A DNA stretch of 64,000 nucleotides from NCBI RefSeq assembly GCF_041381155.1, contig NC_091146.1, positions 3,014,733 to 3,078,732 of the forward strand, read 5' to 3'. The notes beneath the pieces were generated by a model, which saw only the letters and a program-made list of their open reading frames with translations, searched no databases and was not told where the DNA came from. This DNA is from Argopecten irradians. Taxonomy: Eukaryota > Mollusca > Bivalvia > Pectinida > Pectinidae. Position 1 is the stretch's first letter. Every line of letters begins with the position of its first letter. The position numbers and the translations under genes were made by a program. Below, one piece after another: positions 45,662 to 57,466 of the stretch.

Positions 45662-47520
45662 TCTGTAAATAACAAATATTTATTTATTTTATGGAAAACG
45701 ATCTTATTTTAATATCGTCAACAATTCAAGTTTGTGAGAAGAATATACATACATGTAATTGCACATAATCAAACACATAATTTGTTTGTCATAGTTAATC
45801 CCCGTGTACATTTGTTACCGCTCATATCGGTATATCATAGGTGCAAAATGCATAGCTCAAATGACGAGACGCGGGAAAGAAAACAACAAAATATACATGT
45901 AGGAGAATAGGATAATTAGGGTATATGTATTTTTAAAGGGGAAAAGAGAATTGTACACATAATTATTTTTCAGGTCTATTTGCTGATGACACTTCTTTGA
46001 TGTATTCTTCATCCTCTGTTCACGATATTGAATTAAATCTTAATAGAGATTTAGATAGATTAAACAGATGGTCTCTAGATTGGCTCACTAAATTTAATCC
46101 TCAAAAAACGGACGTTTTACTAGTATCCAACTCTGAAAACCTGCATCCCTTGCAACTTTCTTTTGGTGATGAAATTTTAAGATGCGTTGACAGTCATAGG
46201 CACTTAGGTGTGACATTTAGTGCAAATGCTAAGTGGTCGTTACACATTTCAGAAATTCAAAAATCGTGTATGAAAAAACTTTCGGCATTACGTAAGTTAA
46301 AATTTTTACTCAATAGGAAAACTTTATTAAGGATATATAAAGCATTTGTGTTGCCTGTGTTGGAATATGCGTGCGAAGTATGGGATGGTTGCTCTCTGGG
46401 AGATGTTAACAAACTCGAACAAGTGCAGCTTGAGGCGGCAAGAATCATAACGGGTATGCCATCCTTCTCAAGTAAAGACTCACTCTATTTCGAAACTAAT
46501 CTTGTACCTCTAGTAAAAAGAAGAAAAAATAAAAAACTTATTCTAATGTATAAACTCCATAATAACCTAACCCCATCTTATCTGACCAATATCCTTCCTC
46601 CTAAAGTTGGAGAGCGATCCGCCTACAACATGAGAAATAGAGAAAACTATGTTATTCCGATAGTTCGTTTGTCATGTTCACTTGAATCTTTCTTGCCATC
46701 TTCTATTAGATTATGGAATGATTTGCCTAGCAATGTCAGAGAGCAGCCATCCGTTCGTACCTTCAAAACATTGATACAATCTGATGTAAATTCTTTACCC
46801 GTTTATTATTTTACTGGGAAAAGGAAGTTTAATATTTTACATACAAGATTGCGACATTCGTGTAGCAGTCTGAACTATGATTTGTACAGAGTAAATATAA
46901 TTAACGACCCATCATGCGCATGTGGTAATCAATGTGAAAATGCAACTCATTATTTTTTTTTGAATGTAGTCTTTATACTAGGCAAAGAGATGTTTTATTC
47001 CGTAATGTTTCACAATATGGTAATATTTCAATTAATATTTTGCTTTATGGTGCTCCACACTTGTCCAATATGGAAAACCAAATGATATTTCAATGGGTAC
47101 AAACCTTTATTAAAGATAGTGCTAGATTTTAGGTCAAGTCTGTAACAACAAACTCATTTTGATTTTTTTTTCTATTTCTTCTTCAATATTTTCTGTATAT
47201 ATACATAATTATATGATTGTATGCTGTCAAAGTATTGTATATACATGTATTATGGAGAAGGCATTATTAAGTTGTGATAACTTGTGCCTAATCCATTATT
47301 GTATTTTTGACAATAAAAAAATATGTTTGAATCGAATACAATTCCGCCATTTTCAGGTACAATCGGCTGGCGCCGCTGTAGGGTAAAGTTTACCCGTGTA
47401 AGCCGTGTGCTCGGCCGTCACGGCTCGGCGCGCCCGCTCGATGTAAGCGACGAAATGTGTTAATATAAACGCAGAAACATTGAATATAAACGGAGAAACA
47501 TTGAATATAAACGCAGAAAT
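45662..47520. repeat. Third arm copy, interrupted by a LINE
   Basis: 45662-45975 and 47349-47520 match consecutive parts of the right arm region (47696-48200) in the same orientation, with more differences than the outer arms show. Confidence 0.8.
45976..47348 (+). mobile_element. 5'-truncated LINE
   Basis: Starts inside reverse transcriptase with LFADDTSLMYSS (FADD active site), then QKTDVLLVSN, HLGVTFSANAKWSLHI, RIYKAFVLPVLEYACEVWDG, MYKLHNNLTPSYL, IRLWNDLPSNVR and a Cys/His end (CACGNQCENATHYF). This is the C-terminal third of a Jockey/CR1-group reverse transcriptase. The frame is open from 45976 to about 46955 and changes once in a T run there. The 3' UTR ends near an A-rich caataaaaaaat. 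Target duplications ATTTTTCAGGT (45965-45975) and ATTTTCAGGT (47349-47358) frame it. Young but dead on arrival, as usual for truncated LINEs. Confidence 0.9.
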
Positions 47521-48632
47521 AAATAAATACTGGAATTACATGCAACAAAGTACATCAAATATTACCAGAATATGATATCGGTCGTTTAATGTATATCAAA
47601 TCAATTCAGCAAACCTGAAAAGCAGATCATTATGTATAACACTTAATCAGCATTTTACAATTAAAGGCAACAGCAAAATATCTTTCAAAACGTCTGTAAA
47701 TAACAAATATTTATTTATTTTATGGAAAACGATCTTATTTTAATATCGTCAACAATTCAAATTTGTGAGAAGAATATACATACATGTAATTGCACATAAT
47801 CAAACACATAATTTGTTTGTCATAGTTAATCCCCGTGTATATACACATATTTTACACATAACCTAGACAGTTATTCATTTGTTACCGCTCGTATCGGAAC
47901 TCTTCCGAAAAAAGGTGCAAAATGCATAGCTCAAATGACGAGACGCGGGAAAGAAAACAACAAAAGATAGGAGAATAGGATAATGAGGATATATGTATTT
48001 TTAAAGGGGAAAAGAGAATTGTAAACATAATTATTTTACAGGTACAATCGGCTGGCGGCTGTACGTACTGTAAGTCTCGTTTCACAAGGTAAAGTTTACC
48101 TGTGTAAGCCGTGTGCTCGGCCGTCACGGCTCGGCGCGCCCGCTCGATGTAAGCGACGAAATGTGTTAATATTAGCGCAGAAACATTGAATATAAACGCA
48201 GAAACACTGAATATAAACGCAGAAACTCTTAATTCTATCGCCGAATCTGTTAATTTCACCGTCGCATCGGAAAAGTTTGGCGATTCCCAACCTCCGACAA
48301 TGTAGCAATAAATAGCCGTGCACGTAACGAAGTTGGGTAATTGTGACTGATACCCTCTGTTATTCGGCCGTCAGCCGTCACGACCCACGGCGGACAGAAA
48401 AATACTTAATTTTACGGCAGAAATACTTAATTTTATTAATCGAATTGGAATTCTGAGGAAAAGTCTTAATATAAAGGGTTAATACTGAATAAAAAAGCAC
48501 ATATGCTAATCCTGCCGAAACTTGTTAAAAATTAAGTATTCTGCCGTTATTCTAACAAGTTTCGGCAAGATTAACACATTTTGGTCATGTACTGCATCCC
48601 CTTAAGAGAACTGACTGCAGTCAAAGCATGGA

Positions 48633-49820
48633 TTATAGGATAAGCTTCTCCATCTTCTCCTTATGGTGTTCAGTTTTCCCTGTGAGGTTTTCGTGCTCTT
48701 TCTGCTTTAGTGACTCAAAATACCTTTCTATTGACACTGGAATTTCAAAGATACAGATACTAGAGGGTGTAATTTATGTAATACTGAAATTTATAATTAT
48801 AAAACAGCATATCGGTACATGTATTTGAAATTATTTTCTTTTTCATATTTCTTGTACTTTAAATGGTTTGTTTTGTTTCTTTTTATAATTAAGGTAGTTT
48901 ATTGGAGGTAAATGTACTTGGTTTATAACATAGATGAAAGCTGTGGTATGAAATTAGAATGATGTTAAAGAAGTATTTCAATAATCAATTTTCACTTACC
49001 CATTATTACTCCATTCTGTGCAGAGGGGTACATTCCTTTGACAAAACTTAGTATGTGTTCTGTCATTTGACTGTTTTCGTTTGAGTAATGCTTGCAAGTC
49101 ATGACAAAAAAAAGTTACATTGAAAAACAAAGGAAGTTTGAAATATTGTAAAAATTATTCCTGGGGGTTGGGGTCAAATGCCACACCAATATGAAAAGTT
49201 TGATAATGGTCAAAACATCATATCACATTGTATTTTTTTAAATAAACAGTTTCAAATGTTAACGTAAATAATTAACAAATATTTAAAAAGTCGAATAGGC
49301 CAGAAGTTTAATATTTTTAGTCGTAGTACAAATTTGAACACCTGACTCAGATTTCTTAACAAATGTACAAGTTTATAGTTACTTTAGACTGTTGCCGCTC
49401 CTGTCTTTGATGGTCCAGTTCATGTTTTTGCCCTCACCGCCACATTTGTAGACATCATGGACTGCTGACTATAATATGTTTTTATAAGTGATAATAACCG
49501 ACATTATACTGATCAAGAAAAGCTTAATTTCAGCATTCTGATTCTACAAATTACATATGGTTAAATGATGTATTGACTATTATTGTTATGCATTGTGAAA
49601 AGTATAAAATCAAAAGTACTAACTACTGATTAGAAAAATTTCACCATTAAACACATACCTTAATTTCTGCTGGTACATTGACTTGTTTAGATTTACTAAT
49701 ACGAGCGGTACATTCTTTGGATTTCTTAGCAAGAACCTCATCCAGCTTTAGGAGTATCAGCTCATTCTGCTTTGCTAGCATATCCATCTTTCTAAGCAAA
49801 ACATTATGGATCTCGGATTC
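48633..49820 (-). CDS. Four-exon gene of unknown function (partial at 5' end)
   Basis: Proposed minus-strand exons: 49820-49659, 49468-49383, 49070-49000 and 48736-48633. Donors AAG|GTATGTG, AAA|GTAACT and TGG|GTAAGTG; intron phases 0, 2 and 1 agree across all junctions and the sum is 423 nt (140 codons and a stop). Exon 1 is a Lys/Glu/Leu-rich coiled-coil segment (MDMLAKQNELILLKLDEVLA; a possible start codon is in MDML). Exon 2 reads SAVHDVYKCGGEGKNMNWTI. Exon 3 reads FVKGMYPSAQNGVIM. Exon 4 reads SIERYFESLKQKEHE and ends MEKLIL. I do not recognise the family. It could be a host gene or a transposon accessory gene. The third acceptor (AACAG) has a poor pyrimidine tract, so that edge is less certain. 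Confidence 0.45.
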
Positions 49821-50146
49821 CTATCACTACCAGCTCCCATTGTTAATTTAGCTGGGGACCACTAATTAATGTAGAAGAACATGGAAAATTGAACCTTGGT
49901 CTCCAGCGAAAAAAATCATAGAGGAAACCCAGGTTTAAATCCTGTTCCAAGTTTTCAACTTAGGTGTACATGTATTTTACCATTCTCCATATGAATGTTT
50001 TGTAGATGTTAGAAATATAAAAAAAGTGATCTACGTGTAGTATTGTGCCGCCAGCCAGGTTTTAAACCGCAACCTGGACTTCCTGGTTCACTGCTCAATC
50101 ATTGGGCTAAATGGAAATTCCCACTTAAGCAAAGCAAGAAGGTGAC

Positions 50147-50355
50147 TGGGTGGTCAGATGGTGTAGTGGTTAAGCAAGTCGCATTTCATCCAGCCGGCCA
50201 GGGTTCAATCCCCGGTACAGACGTAAAAAGGTCAGGGGTCACCTACCTGATCACATGGCTTTTCTCGGGGCACTCTGGTTTCCTCCCACTCTAAGACCCC
50301 ACACGCTTTCATCAGAGCCATTGAAAGATGGTGAGACTAGTATTGACGATTAAAT
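50147..50355 (+). repeat. tRNA-derived SINE (unit 1)
   Basis: A box tggtgtagtggttaagc, B box gggttcaatcccc, core ttttctcggggcactctgg and tttcctccca, then a short tail. Its 3' end abuts the broken Tigger transposase at about 50356. A tRNA-like head in the opposite orientation (ggtttaaaacc) lies just left, near 50050-50110. Confidence 0.75.
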
Positions 50356-50384
50356 GTGTACTCTACCGGCATCGTTTTGGGTTC

Positions 50385-50798
50385 TCAAAACCCCCAAAAC
50401 TTACTACAGGAGGTAAATAGAGGGAGTTTCTCGGTACCAGTCATGTTGGCGCAAACCAGGGCGGTGAGTCTCTCTTTGCTGCGTTTTCCGCCGTGGCAGT
50501 CGGTACCTTTGAAGTCCAGGGTTCGGTCAGGCAGCATTCGATAAAATATACCAGTCTCATCAGCATTAAAGATATCGCTGTGGTTGTACTGTAATAGGAG
50601 AGTATGGAGGTCGTCGGCCCACTGCACCATTGCGTCACTGGATTTGTCTACGGACTTTGCTTCACCACAGATTTTCTTGAAGCAGATACCATGTCTGTCT
50701 TTAAATCGATCAATCCAGCCAGTACTGCAGTCGAAGCTAGGCTCTCCAATTCCTGCGGCAAGTTCGTTCGCTTTTACTTTAAGCATCTGGCCGGAAAT
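50385..50798 (-). pseudogene. Tigger/pogo transposase fragment (unit 1)
   Basis: Identical to the middle of the copy at 51890-52663. It carries the CENP-B-type DNA-binding helix-turn-helix (MLKVKANELAAG, GWIDRFKDRHGICF) and the first DDE motif (IFNADETGIFYRML). It lacks the N-terminal part because the duplication breakpoint cuts it at 50800. A frame change near the 3' end stops it as in unit 2. Confidence 0.85.
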
Positions 50799-50856
50799 AG
50801 TTTCAAATTTGATTCTCGAATAGGCATATTTTTAGTCGGCAAATTTGAACAACCAT

Positions 50857-52305
50857 TTCTTAACAAATGTACAAGTTTATAGTTACTTTAGACTGTTGCC
50901 GCTCCTGTCTTTGATGGTCCAGTTCATGTTTTTGCCCTCACCGCCACATTTGTAGACATCATGGACTGCTGACTATAATATGTTTTTATAAGTGATAATA
51001 ACCGACATTATACTGATCAAGAAAAGCTTAATTTCAGCATTCTGATTCTACAAATTACATATGGTTAAATGATGTATTGACTATTATTGTTATGCATTGT
51101 GAAAAGTATAAAATCAAAAGTACTAACTACTGATTAGAAAATTTTCACCATTAAACACATACCTTAATTTCTGCTGGTACATTGACTTGTTTAGATTTAC
51201 TAATACGAGCGGTACATTCTTTGGATTTCTTAGCAAGAACCTCATCCAGCTTTAGGAGTATCAGCTCATTCTGCTTTGCTAGCATATCCATCTTTCTAAG
51301 CAAAACATTATGGATCTCGGATTCCTATCACTACCAGCTCCCATTGTTAATTTAGCTGGGGACCACTAATTAATGTAGAAGAACATGGAAAATTGAACCT
51401 TGGTCTCCAGCGAAAAAAATCATAGAGGAAACCCAGGTTTAAATCCTGTTCCAAGTTTTCAACTTAGGTGTACATGTATTTTACCATTCTCCATATGAAT
51501 GTTTTGTAGATGTTAGAAATATAAAAAAAAGTGATCTACGTGTAGTATTGTGCCGCCAGCCAGGTTTTAAACCGCAACCTGGACTTCCTGGTTCACTGCT
51601 CAATCATTGGGCTAAATGGAAATTCCCACTTAAGCAAAGCAAGAAGGTGACTGGGTGGTCAGATGGTGTAGTGGTTAAGCAAGTCGCATTTCATCCAGCC
51701 GGCCAGGGTTCAATCCCCGGTACAGACGTAAAAAGGTCAGGGGTCACCTACCTGATCACATGGCTTTTCTCGGGGCACTCTGGTTTCCTCCCACTCTAAG
51801 ACCCCACACGCTTTCATCAGAGCCATTGAAAGATGGTGAGACTAGTATTGACGATTAAATGTGTACTCTACCGGCATCGTTTTGGGTTCTCAAAACCCCC
51901 AAAACTTACTACAGGAGGTAAATAGAGGGAGTTTCTCGGTACCAGTCATGTTGGCGCAAACCAGGGCGGTGAGTCTCTCTTTGCTGCGTTTTCCGCCGTG
52001 GCAGTCGGTACCTTTGAAGTCCAGGGTTCGGTCAGGCAGCATTCGATAAAATATACCAGTCTCATCAGCATTAAAGATATCGCTGTGGTTGTACTGTAAT
52101 AGGAGAGTATGGAGGTCGTCGGCCCACTGCACCATTGCGTCACTGGATTTGTCTACGGACTTTGCTTCACCACAGATTTTCTTGAAGCAGATACCATGTC
52201 TGTCTTTAAATCGATCAATCCAGCCAGTACTGCAGTCGAAGCTAGGCTCTCCAATTCCTGCGGCAAGTTCGTTCGCTTTTACTTTAAGCATCTGGCCGGA
52301 AATAG
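50857..52305. repeat. Tandem duplication, unit 2
   Basis: Second unit. It carries copies of gene exons 1 and 2 (51324-51163 and 50972-50887), the SINE and the transposase part. Only a few bases differ from unit 1, so the duplication is recent or an assembly artefact. Confidence 0.95.
51651..51860 (+). repeat. tRNA-derived SINE (unit 2)
   Basis: Same SINE as 50147-50355, carried by the tandem duplication. Confidence 0.75.
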
Positions 52306-52663
52306 GGAGATTTTGATCTCTGGCATGGGCGAACCACTTCAGAAGGGCTGCTTCAATGTCTTCAAATTTCGCTGTACGCATCTTCTTTCTTGCTGGGCTC
52401 GTTCCGTCACTGCTAAAAGCGGTCTTGATTTTTTCTTTTGACTTCAGCCATGTCGACAGGGTATTTGGTGGTATGCCGAATTCTTTAGCAATCGCCGACT
52501 TTGACCTGTCTCCCCTTTCAACAGCTAAGATGGCCTTGTATTTCGTCTCAATTGTCTGGGCCGTCATCTTCCTCTTCACTCCGGTCTTCACCCTATCAAC
52601 TGATCCAATTATCCCCCCGGTTGTACCGGGTCCTTCGTTGGATTGCTCAGTTGACTTCGACAT
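51890..52663 (-). pseudogene. Tigger/pogo-like (CENP-B type) transposase, 3'-truncated
   Basis: The start ATG at 52663 gives MSKSTEQSNEGPG. Domains: a psq/CENP-B N-terminal helix-turn-helix (TIETKYKAILAVERGDRSKS; IAKEFGIPPNTLSTWLKSKE; about residues 40-85), a second CENP-B-type DNA-binding domain (KWFAHARDQNLPISGQMLKV; WIDRFKDRHGI; about residues 115-180) and the start of the DDE domain (IFNADETGIFY with the first Asp; SKERLTALVCANMTGTEKLP). The reading stops at 51890 shortly before the sequence meets the SINE. The second Asp and third acid are absent. About 257 residues against the usual 450-550. An upstream in-frame ATG at 52726 exists but adds residues outside the family's usual start. Confidence 0.9.
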
Positions 52664-52726
52664 TTCCGAAACGGGTATGATATTGCTGTGAAACTGCAGT
52701 GAATTTATTATACACGTACATGACAC

Positions 52727-53360
52727 CTCCTCAGTTACAGAGCTACTCTTAATGAGTGCCTCGGGACTAATTACACCATTGCTTTTTCATATTTTCCGAC
52801 TCTGACACGATAATTAACTAACGTATATACACCTGTAAATTAACACGGTGCCAGGTGGTAGAGCTTAGTTCTGCTTGAGTGATCACACTAGTGACAGGCG
52901 GCCGGGACCACATGTTTTGTATCATATCGCTGTACCAGTCGGGATAATGTTTACGTAAGTACAGCGTACATATGCCGCAATTTTAAATTTGATGATCACT
53001 GATTATTGTTGATACAAAGAATTAACGACATTGCTAAACATTTAACAGTTATCTTCGTGTTTACGTAGTTGAAAACGACTTTTTTAATTGTCGTTCTACG
53101 CCAGATTTTTTTTAAATCGGCATTTTCGGCAATCTTTTACTCACAAAAAAATCTCACTTCGTATTATACGAACATGTTATGTAGGATTTTTGTCATTCGG
53201 ACCAAACTTCGTATCAAGCGAGTTTTTCGAGTTTTCCGAATTCGAATTTTCCGAGTTTTTTTAACATAGATAAAGAGGGAATTCGGCCGGGACCGGCCAA
53301 GTACTTCGTATTAAGCCGGGTTGTCGTATTATCCGAGTTCGTATCAACCAAGTTCGACTG
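52727..53360 (-). mobile_element. 5' end of the Tigger-like element
   Basis: The non-coding leader ends at 53360 with the inverted-repeat-like end CAGTCGAACTTGGTTGATAC (minus strand) followed by TA, as in pogo/Tigger elements. Reiterated cgtatta and cgagtt(t/c) strings lie at 53195-53345. The partner end was not found because the other side is truncated. Confidence 0.75.
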
Positions 53361-53584
53361 TATATGTAGATGAAGGTCCTAACATTCCGGAAAATGGTGC
53401 ATTCATTTTTCCAATTCTACTATATTTTGTGTCGTGACCAAACCCCGTTTCAGGCATTGGTGATGAACATAATAGGGGATACCCGAACCAGGGTTTTATT
53501 TTGAGTTTGGGGGAAGAAAAAAAGTAGAGTGGGGGAGTCAGGGAAGGATTACAAATGTAATAGTTCTGGATAGATTGATCGCTG

Positions 53585-53665
53585 GCACACAGGTTGCGTA
53601 TCCAGCTATCATTTGGTGATCGCATGTTCGAATCACGGTTTGGCCGCTGTTACATTTTCCCTACA
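53585..53665 (+). repeat. tRNA-like SINE head, diverged
   Basis: B box gttcgaatcacggt followed by ggccgctgttacattttccc, like the SINE at 24925-25050. The A box is poor. Confidence 0.45.
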
Positions 53666-53786
53666 TTTAACCTAAAACTTGTATACTGATTGTGATCATC
53701 TTTGCCGTTGTCGTCCAAAATTTATCGATTAATATTATTAGCTAGAGCTCTAGATCTACTTTCGGTTTCGTTATATTACATGCAGG

Positions 53787-54191
53787 TTATGATAGACTTG
53801 CGCAAGTCACTGAATTATCAAGCCGTAATTTATGCGATATTAAAATATATAGGCCTAGCAAGCGATAAATATTGATTTTGTTGAATCTAAATATTATCTT
53901 GGAAGATCCTAGTCTGGACGAAGGGGTTGTTGGCTGCAGTTCATGTGTTGTTTTGTTAATCGTCGAGCTCGACCTCTCTGTGTGACGTTTCCGGTTATGC
54001 GCAGATGGTGTAACGTTGTCAATAATGGCGCCCACCATGGCTGTTCTCCCTGTCCGAGGTGCTATGCTATTTTCTCCAGAGGAGCCGCTTTTCAGCTCTG
54101 AAAGGTCTTCTCCATACTCAGATCCTGTGTCAGAGGAATAAGCGATCGAGTCGCCGAAGAAATATGTTGGTGATGATGATCCAGAAGCCAT
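53787..54191 (-). CDS. Possible N-terminal exon, hypothetical
   Basis: From ATG 54191 (gcgaATGGC context) the frame reads MASGSSSPTYFFGDSIAYSS, then an acidic Ser/Gly-rich stretch (EYGEDLSELKSGSSGENS) and a basic Thr/Ser-rich stretch (HNRKRHTERSSSTINKTT), a composition typical of a disordered protein N-terminus. The hydrophobic tail of the frame after about 53900 looks like intron read-through. No good donor was found. It could be the 5' exon of the minus-strand gene at 48633-49820, but this is a guess. Confidence 0.25.
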   Translation of the reverse strand: MASGSSSPTYFFGDSIAYSSDTGSEYGEDLSELKSGSSGENSIAPRTGRTAMVGAIIDNVTPSAHNRKRHTERSSSTINKTTHELQPTTPSSRLGSSKIIFRFNKINIYRLLGLYILISHKLRLDNSVTCASLS

Positions 54192-54269
54192 TCGTTCGAT
54201 GTTTGAATAATGTGGGAAATGCAGTTTGCCTTTGTTGATGATGCTGTGGAGACTGGGCACCGGTCAAAT

Positions 54270-56580
54270 TGCGCCAGTCTAATTTTGGCGGTAGGTATCA
54301 TGTTTCTTACGCAATTAGTTTCGGACAGTGTAATAACCAACATTGAAAGCCTGCAATGAATCGAATACTCCTAAGGAAATGTATGTTTTGGTGTAGAATT
54401 CATCAGTAGAACCGATCTTTACACCGTAAACAATTCAAGGGATTTTAGGCCTACGAAACTTGCAAAAACATGTGGAGATTAAATACGAAACTGTCCCTGC
54501 ATATATAATGCATATTTGGCGCCAAGCGTACGGGCATATTACGTTCGCAGACAAATGAATGGTTAGTGAGTAAATTTTGGGTTCGAAAAGAAGACACCGG
54601 GTAAGATTCAAGACGGACAAAATGGTGTCACTGTTAAGCTGTAAACGGACAAACATTTCATGTACATGTCACTATATCTTGTTTTCGTTTCATTTTCTAT
54701 TTTAAAATACCAAATGTATGTAACTTGTGTACACAATATCATACATACACCAATCTTTATCAATTAGTTACATACATGTACATGTAACATATAAATACAT
54801 TTGTTAATATATATAGTTCCTTCAGAATACAGCATGATGGAAGTTATTTTCTCTTTCATAATCATATACACGTAGCCTATATATAGCTACAGTTCGGAGT
54901 TGTGTAAAATGTGTCGCCAAATATGGCATGTGATTGTATGTGATACAGCCTCAGCCGACATGACTAATGTATGTGGGATATAAAGTATATAAACAAGTAC
55001 CCAGGTATTAAATCCAAGATATGTATTGTGGTAGAATATAGGTAATACCAAGCTGGAGGTATGTGACATCAACATGAAAAAATGCTGGGATGGTAGCCTT
55101 ATTTATCATTCCTTTTTAATTTTAGTATTCTCTTCTCTTTTTCAGGAAAACAACACTTGATGTCTCACATATGCTATTGGATATACCACTGTGTTTCCAA
55201 TTATGCCATTTGAATGGTTTCCCACATGCACCATGTTATACTTCTGTTACATGTATGCATTACAAGTAAAATCACAATACCAGTAATTAAAATACTTTGC
55301 ACATTTTCATATGTTGATTTGTAGTTGTTATACAAATGGAAAATTAAATGATCAAGTAATATACAGGGATTATTTTGGATCTAAAATGACACCTTTGATT
55401 CAGGAAATTTCTTTCTATTTCTTTGTTATATTAATGGCCCTCTGATAATTGTCAAAATATAAAAAAATATCTATGCATATTCTCAACCAAATGATCCCTG
55501 AATATTCTTTTTGTATCGTATAGCTATGCAAATTCCTGAACCATGAATTTTAAGATCTTGACAGCTTATATTTCAATTTCGTGCAATAAGTATTCTGATA
55601 TACACTAACTACATGCAGCCAACAATTTTTGTTTTTCTACTTTCAGAAATGAACTTTCAATCTTTAGGTATGACAGCATCAGTTTTAGTACAAGGTCTAG
55701 ACTACTTTACTGAATTATGGCAGATGGCTGTAAGAGTTTATTTTTGAAACTCATGGCAAAGGGTAATTATAATATTTTATCAAACTTGGAATGTTGCAGC
55801 ATTCAAGCAAAACTGGTTGAACACGGGTACTTGGCTCTATAGACATTTCCTCTCTATATACAGTTCAACCTACTCAAACTAACTCGGATAGTGCAAAAAG
55901 TTGTTTTATATGAAAGGGATTGAAATCCCCAGCAAATTGCATTCAATATCCTTGTGTTAATTACTCATTACACTATGTCGATTAATATGAAAACCTAAGT
56001 GATATATAATGATATCTGAGTCCACATGGGTACATTTTTGTGTGTTGTTTTAAATCCCTGTAATACTGTGAATAACACTACCCAATTTCAGAAAAAGTCT
56101 GATTATTAACAAACTGTATAAGATGTGACAGTGGGAATACTCTCAATCGACAGATGATTTATGTTTAATTTGGTATATGATACAATATATGTCATGCTGT
56201 GTTAACACTATAGGTTCCCAGAAACATTGAAAAACAGCCAGATTTACCAAGGGCTCTAATGGGTAGCTTAAAAACCACTGCATGTCAACACCTCAGCTTC
56301 ATAAGAATGGAAATTTGTAATATTATTATATAATCTCAATCCATTAGCCATCATGTCGCTTACTGACTACCTTTTCCTTACATGCATGAACTGTATCCTC
56401 TTTTTTTCATAGCAAGTCTAAAACAGTCGATAAGTTAATCAGTTGTAACAGTATGATATATCTCTCAATGTTAAAGTGATGTAAAGTGACAATATGGACG
56501 ACAGAGTATGGCATACATATGGTGACATGACAACACTATACATTGTATAACTGTGTTCCTATTTTGTAAACACTGTGCAT
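54270..56580. other. AT-rich intergenic DNA
   Basis: No gene, tRNA or repeat recognised. Confidence 0.4.
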
Positions 56581-57420
56581 CAGATGAAGATGACTGTGAA
56601 AGTTGTTTGGACTTTTGCTCGGAGGTAGATCTTTCAGAGACTGAACAATAAATTAAACAGATTTTGAGGGATGACTCTTTGCAAAATATACATAAAAGAA
56701 AACATTTTAAAGATTTTTTTTGTAATGCTAACACGTCAAATGCTATTATATTGGAGAAACAATTAGAAGATGAGAGAGAGAAAAGAAAGAAAGCACACCA
56801 ATTAGCACTTCTCTGTACAGACCTTGTAAAATTTTATAGAATGAGATATAAAAAAACTATTAACCAACTTCATTTATTTGGTATTATTATTTATAATGTC
56901 TTCAAAACGGGAAAATCTCCCATGTGCATTCTGTCTATAAGACAAAACGCTACCAGAAAGAAATGTCCAGGATGTGAGCAGATGTTTTCTAGTCAGTATT
57001 ATAAAAACCATGTGGCTAAATATTTTTTTACATAATCAATTTACATGTTCAATGAATAACTCACCAGTACTAGGAAATAGGAATAGAAGTGAACATTTGC
57101 AAAATGATCTGTATAATGCCCAGACAGATGTGTCAAGCTCTGAAGATAATGAAGAACTTTTGAAACATAATTTAAAGAGTTTATTGAAAAGCAAACTTGA
57201 AAAAAAGGAGCAAATGTCCATTCTTCAGATTTACTTAGTGATATGTCGGAATCAGATGATGAGATTTAGAATGATGTCTCAGAACCTGATATTGAATCAG
57301 ATTTTGTTAAGGATAAATCTTTACATGGTAAATCAAGTCAAAATTCAAAAGTCATATCCCTTGTATTTTGGCTTTGTTTATTTAATGTACTTGGCAAGCA
57401 CTGAATTTAGTTACTGATAC
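56581..57420 (+). pseudogene. N-terminal region of a CACTA/Tnp2-like gene
   Basis: Acidic start (EDDCESCLDFCSEVDLSETE), a Lys/Glu-rich coiled segment (LEKQLEDEREKRKKAHQLAL) and a C2H2-like finger (KKCPGCEQMFSSQYYKNHVA, near 56960-57020). After a frame change the reading resumes with acidic, Ser-rich sequence (SSSEDNEELLKHNLKSLLK) to about 57240. This layout of a finger plus acidic linker precedes the Tnp2 domain in animal CACTA-like proteins. Several frame changes and stops. Confidence 0.55.
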
Positions 57421-57466
57421 TGCTCTTTACTCCATACTCTCTTTCCTGTCTGCCTTTTTCAATGTT

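Larger units (their letters stand above)
41762..48584. mobile_element. Foldback-like element with 776-bp inverted arms
   Basis: Left arm 41762-42537 and right arm 47809-48584 are inverted and nearly identical. Each begins CCAAAATGTGTTAATCTTGC and contains short internal tandem motifs (agtgtttctgcgtttatatt). Between the arms lie a 36-bp minisatellite, AT-rich DNA and a third, older arm copy (45662-45975 plus 47349-47520). No transposase was found. The target duplication is not clear. The long, internally repetitive arms resemble foldback elements. An inverted duplication of a shorter repeat is the alternative. Confidence 0.7.
49353..50800. repeat. Tandem duplication, unit 1
   Basis: 1448 bp, nearly identical to 50857-52305 at a 1504-1505-bp offset. 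It contains exons 1 and 2 of the four-exon gene, a SINE and part of the Tigger transposase. The 50801-50856 joint resembles 49285-49352 with small deletions, so the duplicated block starts a little further left. Confidence 0.95.

Noticed and set aside
50160-50225. tRNA gene
   Set aside because: It is the head of a SINE with the standard core and tail, and is duplicated with its surroundings.
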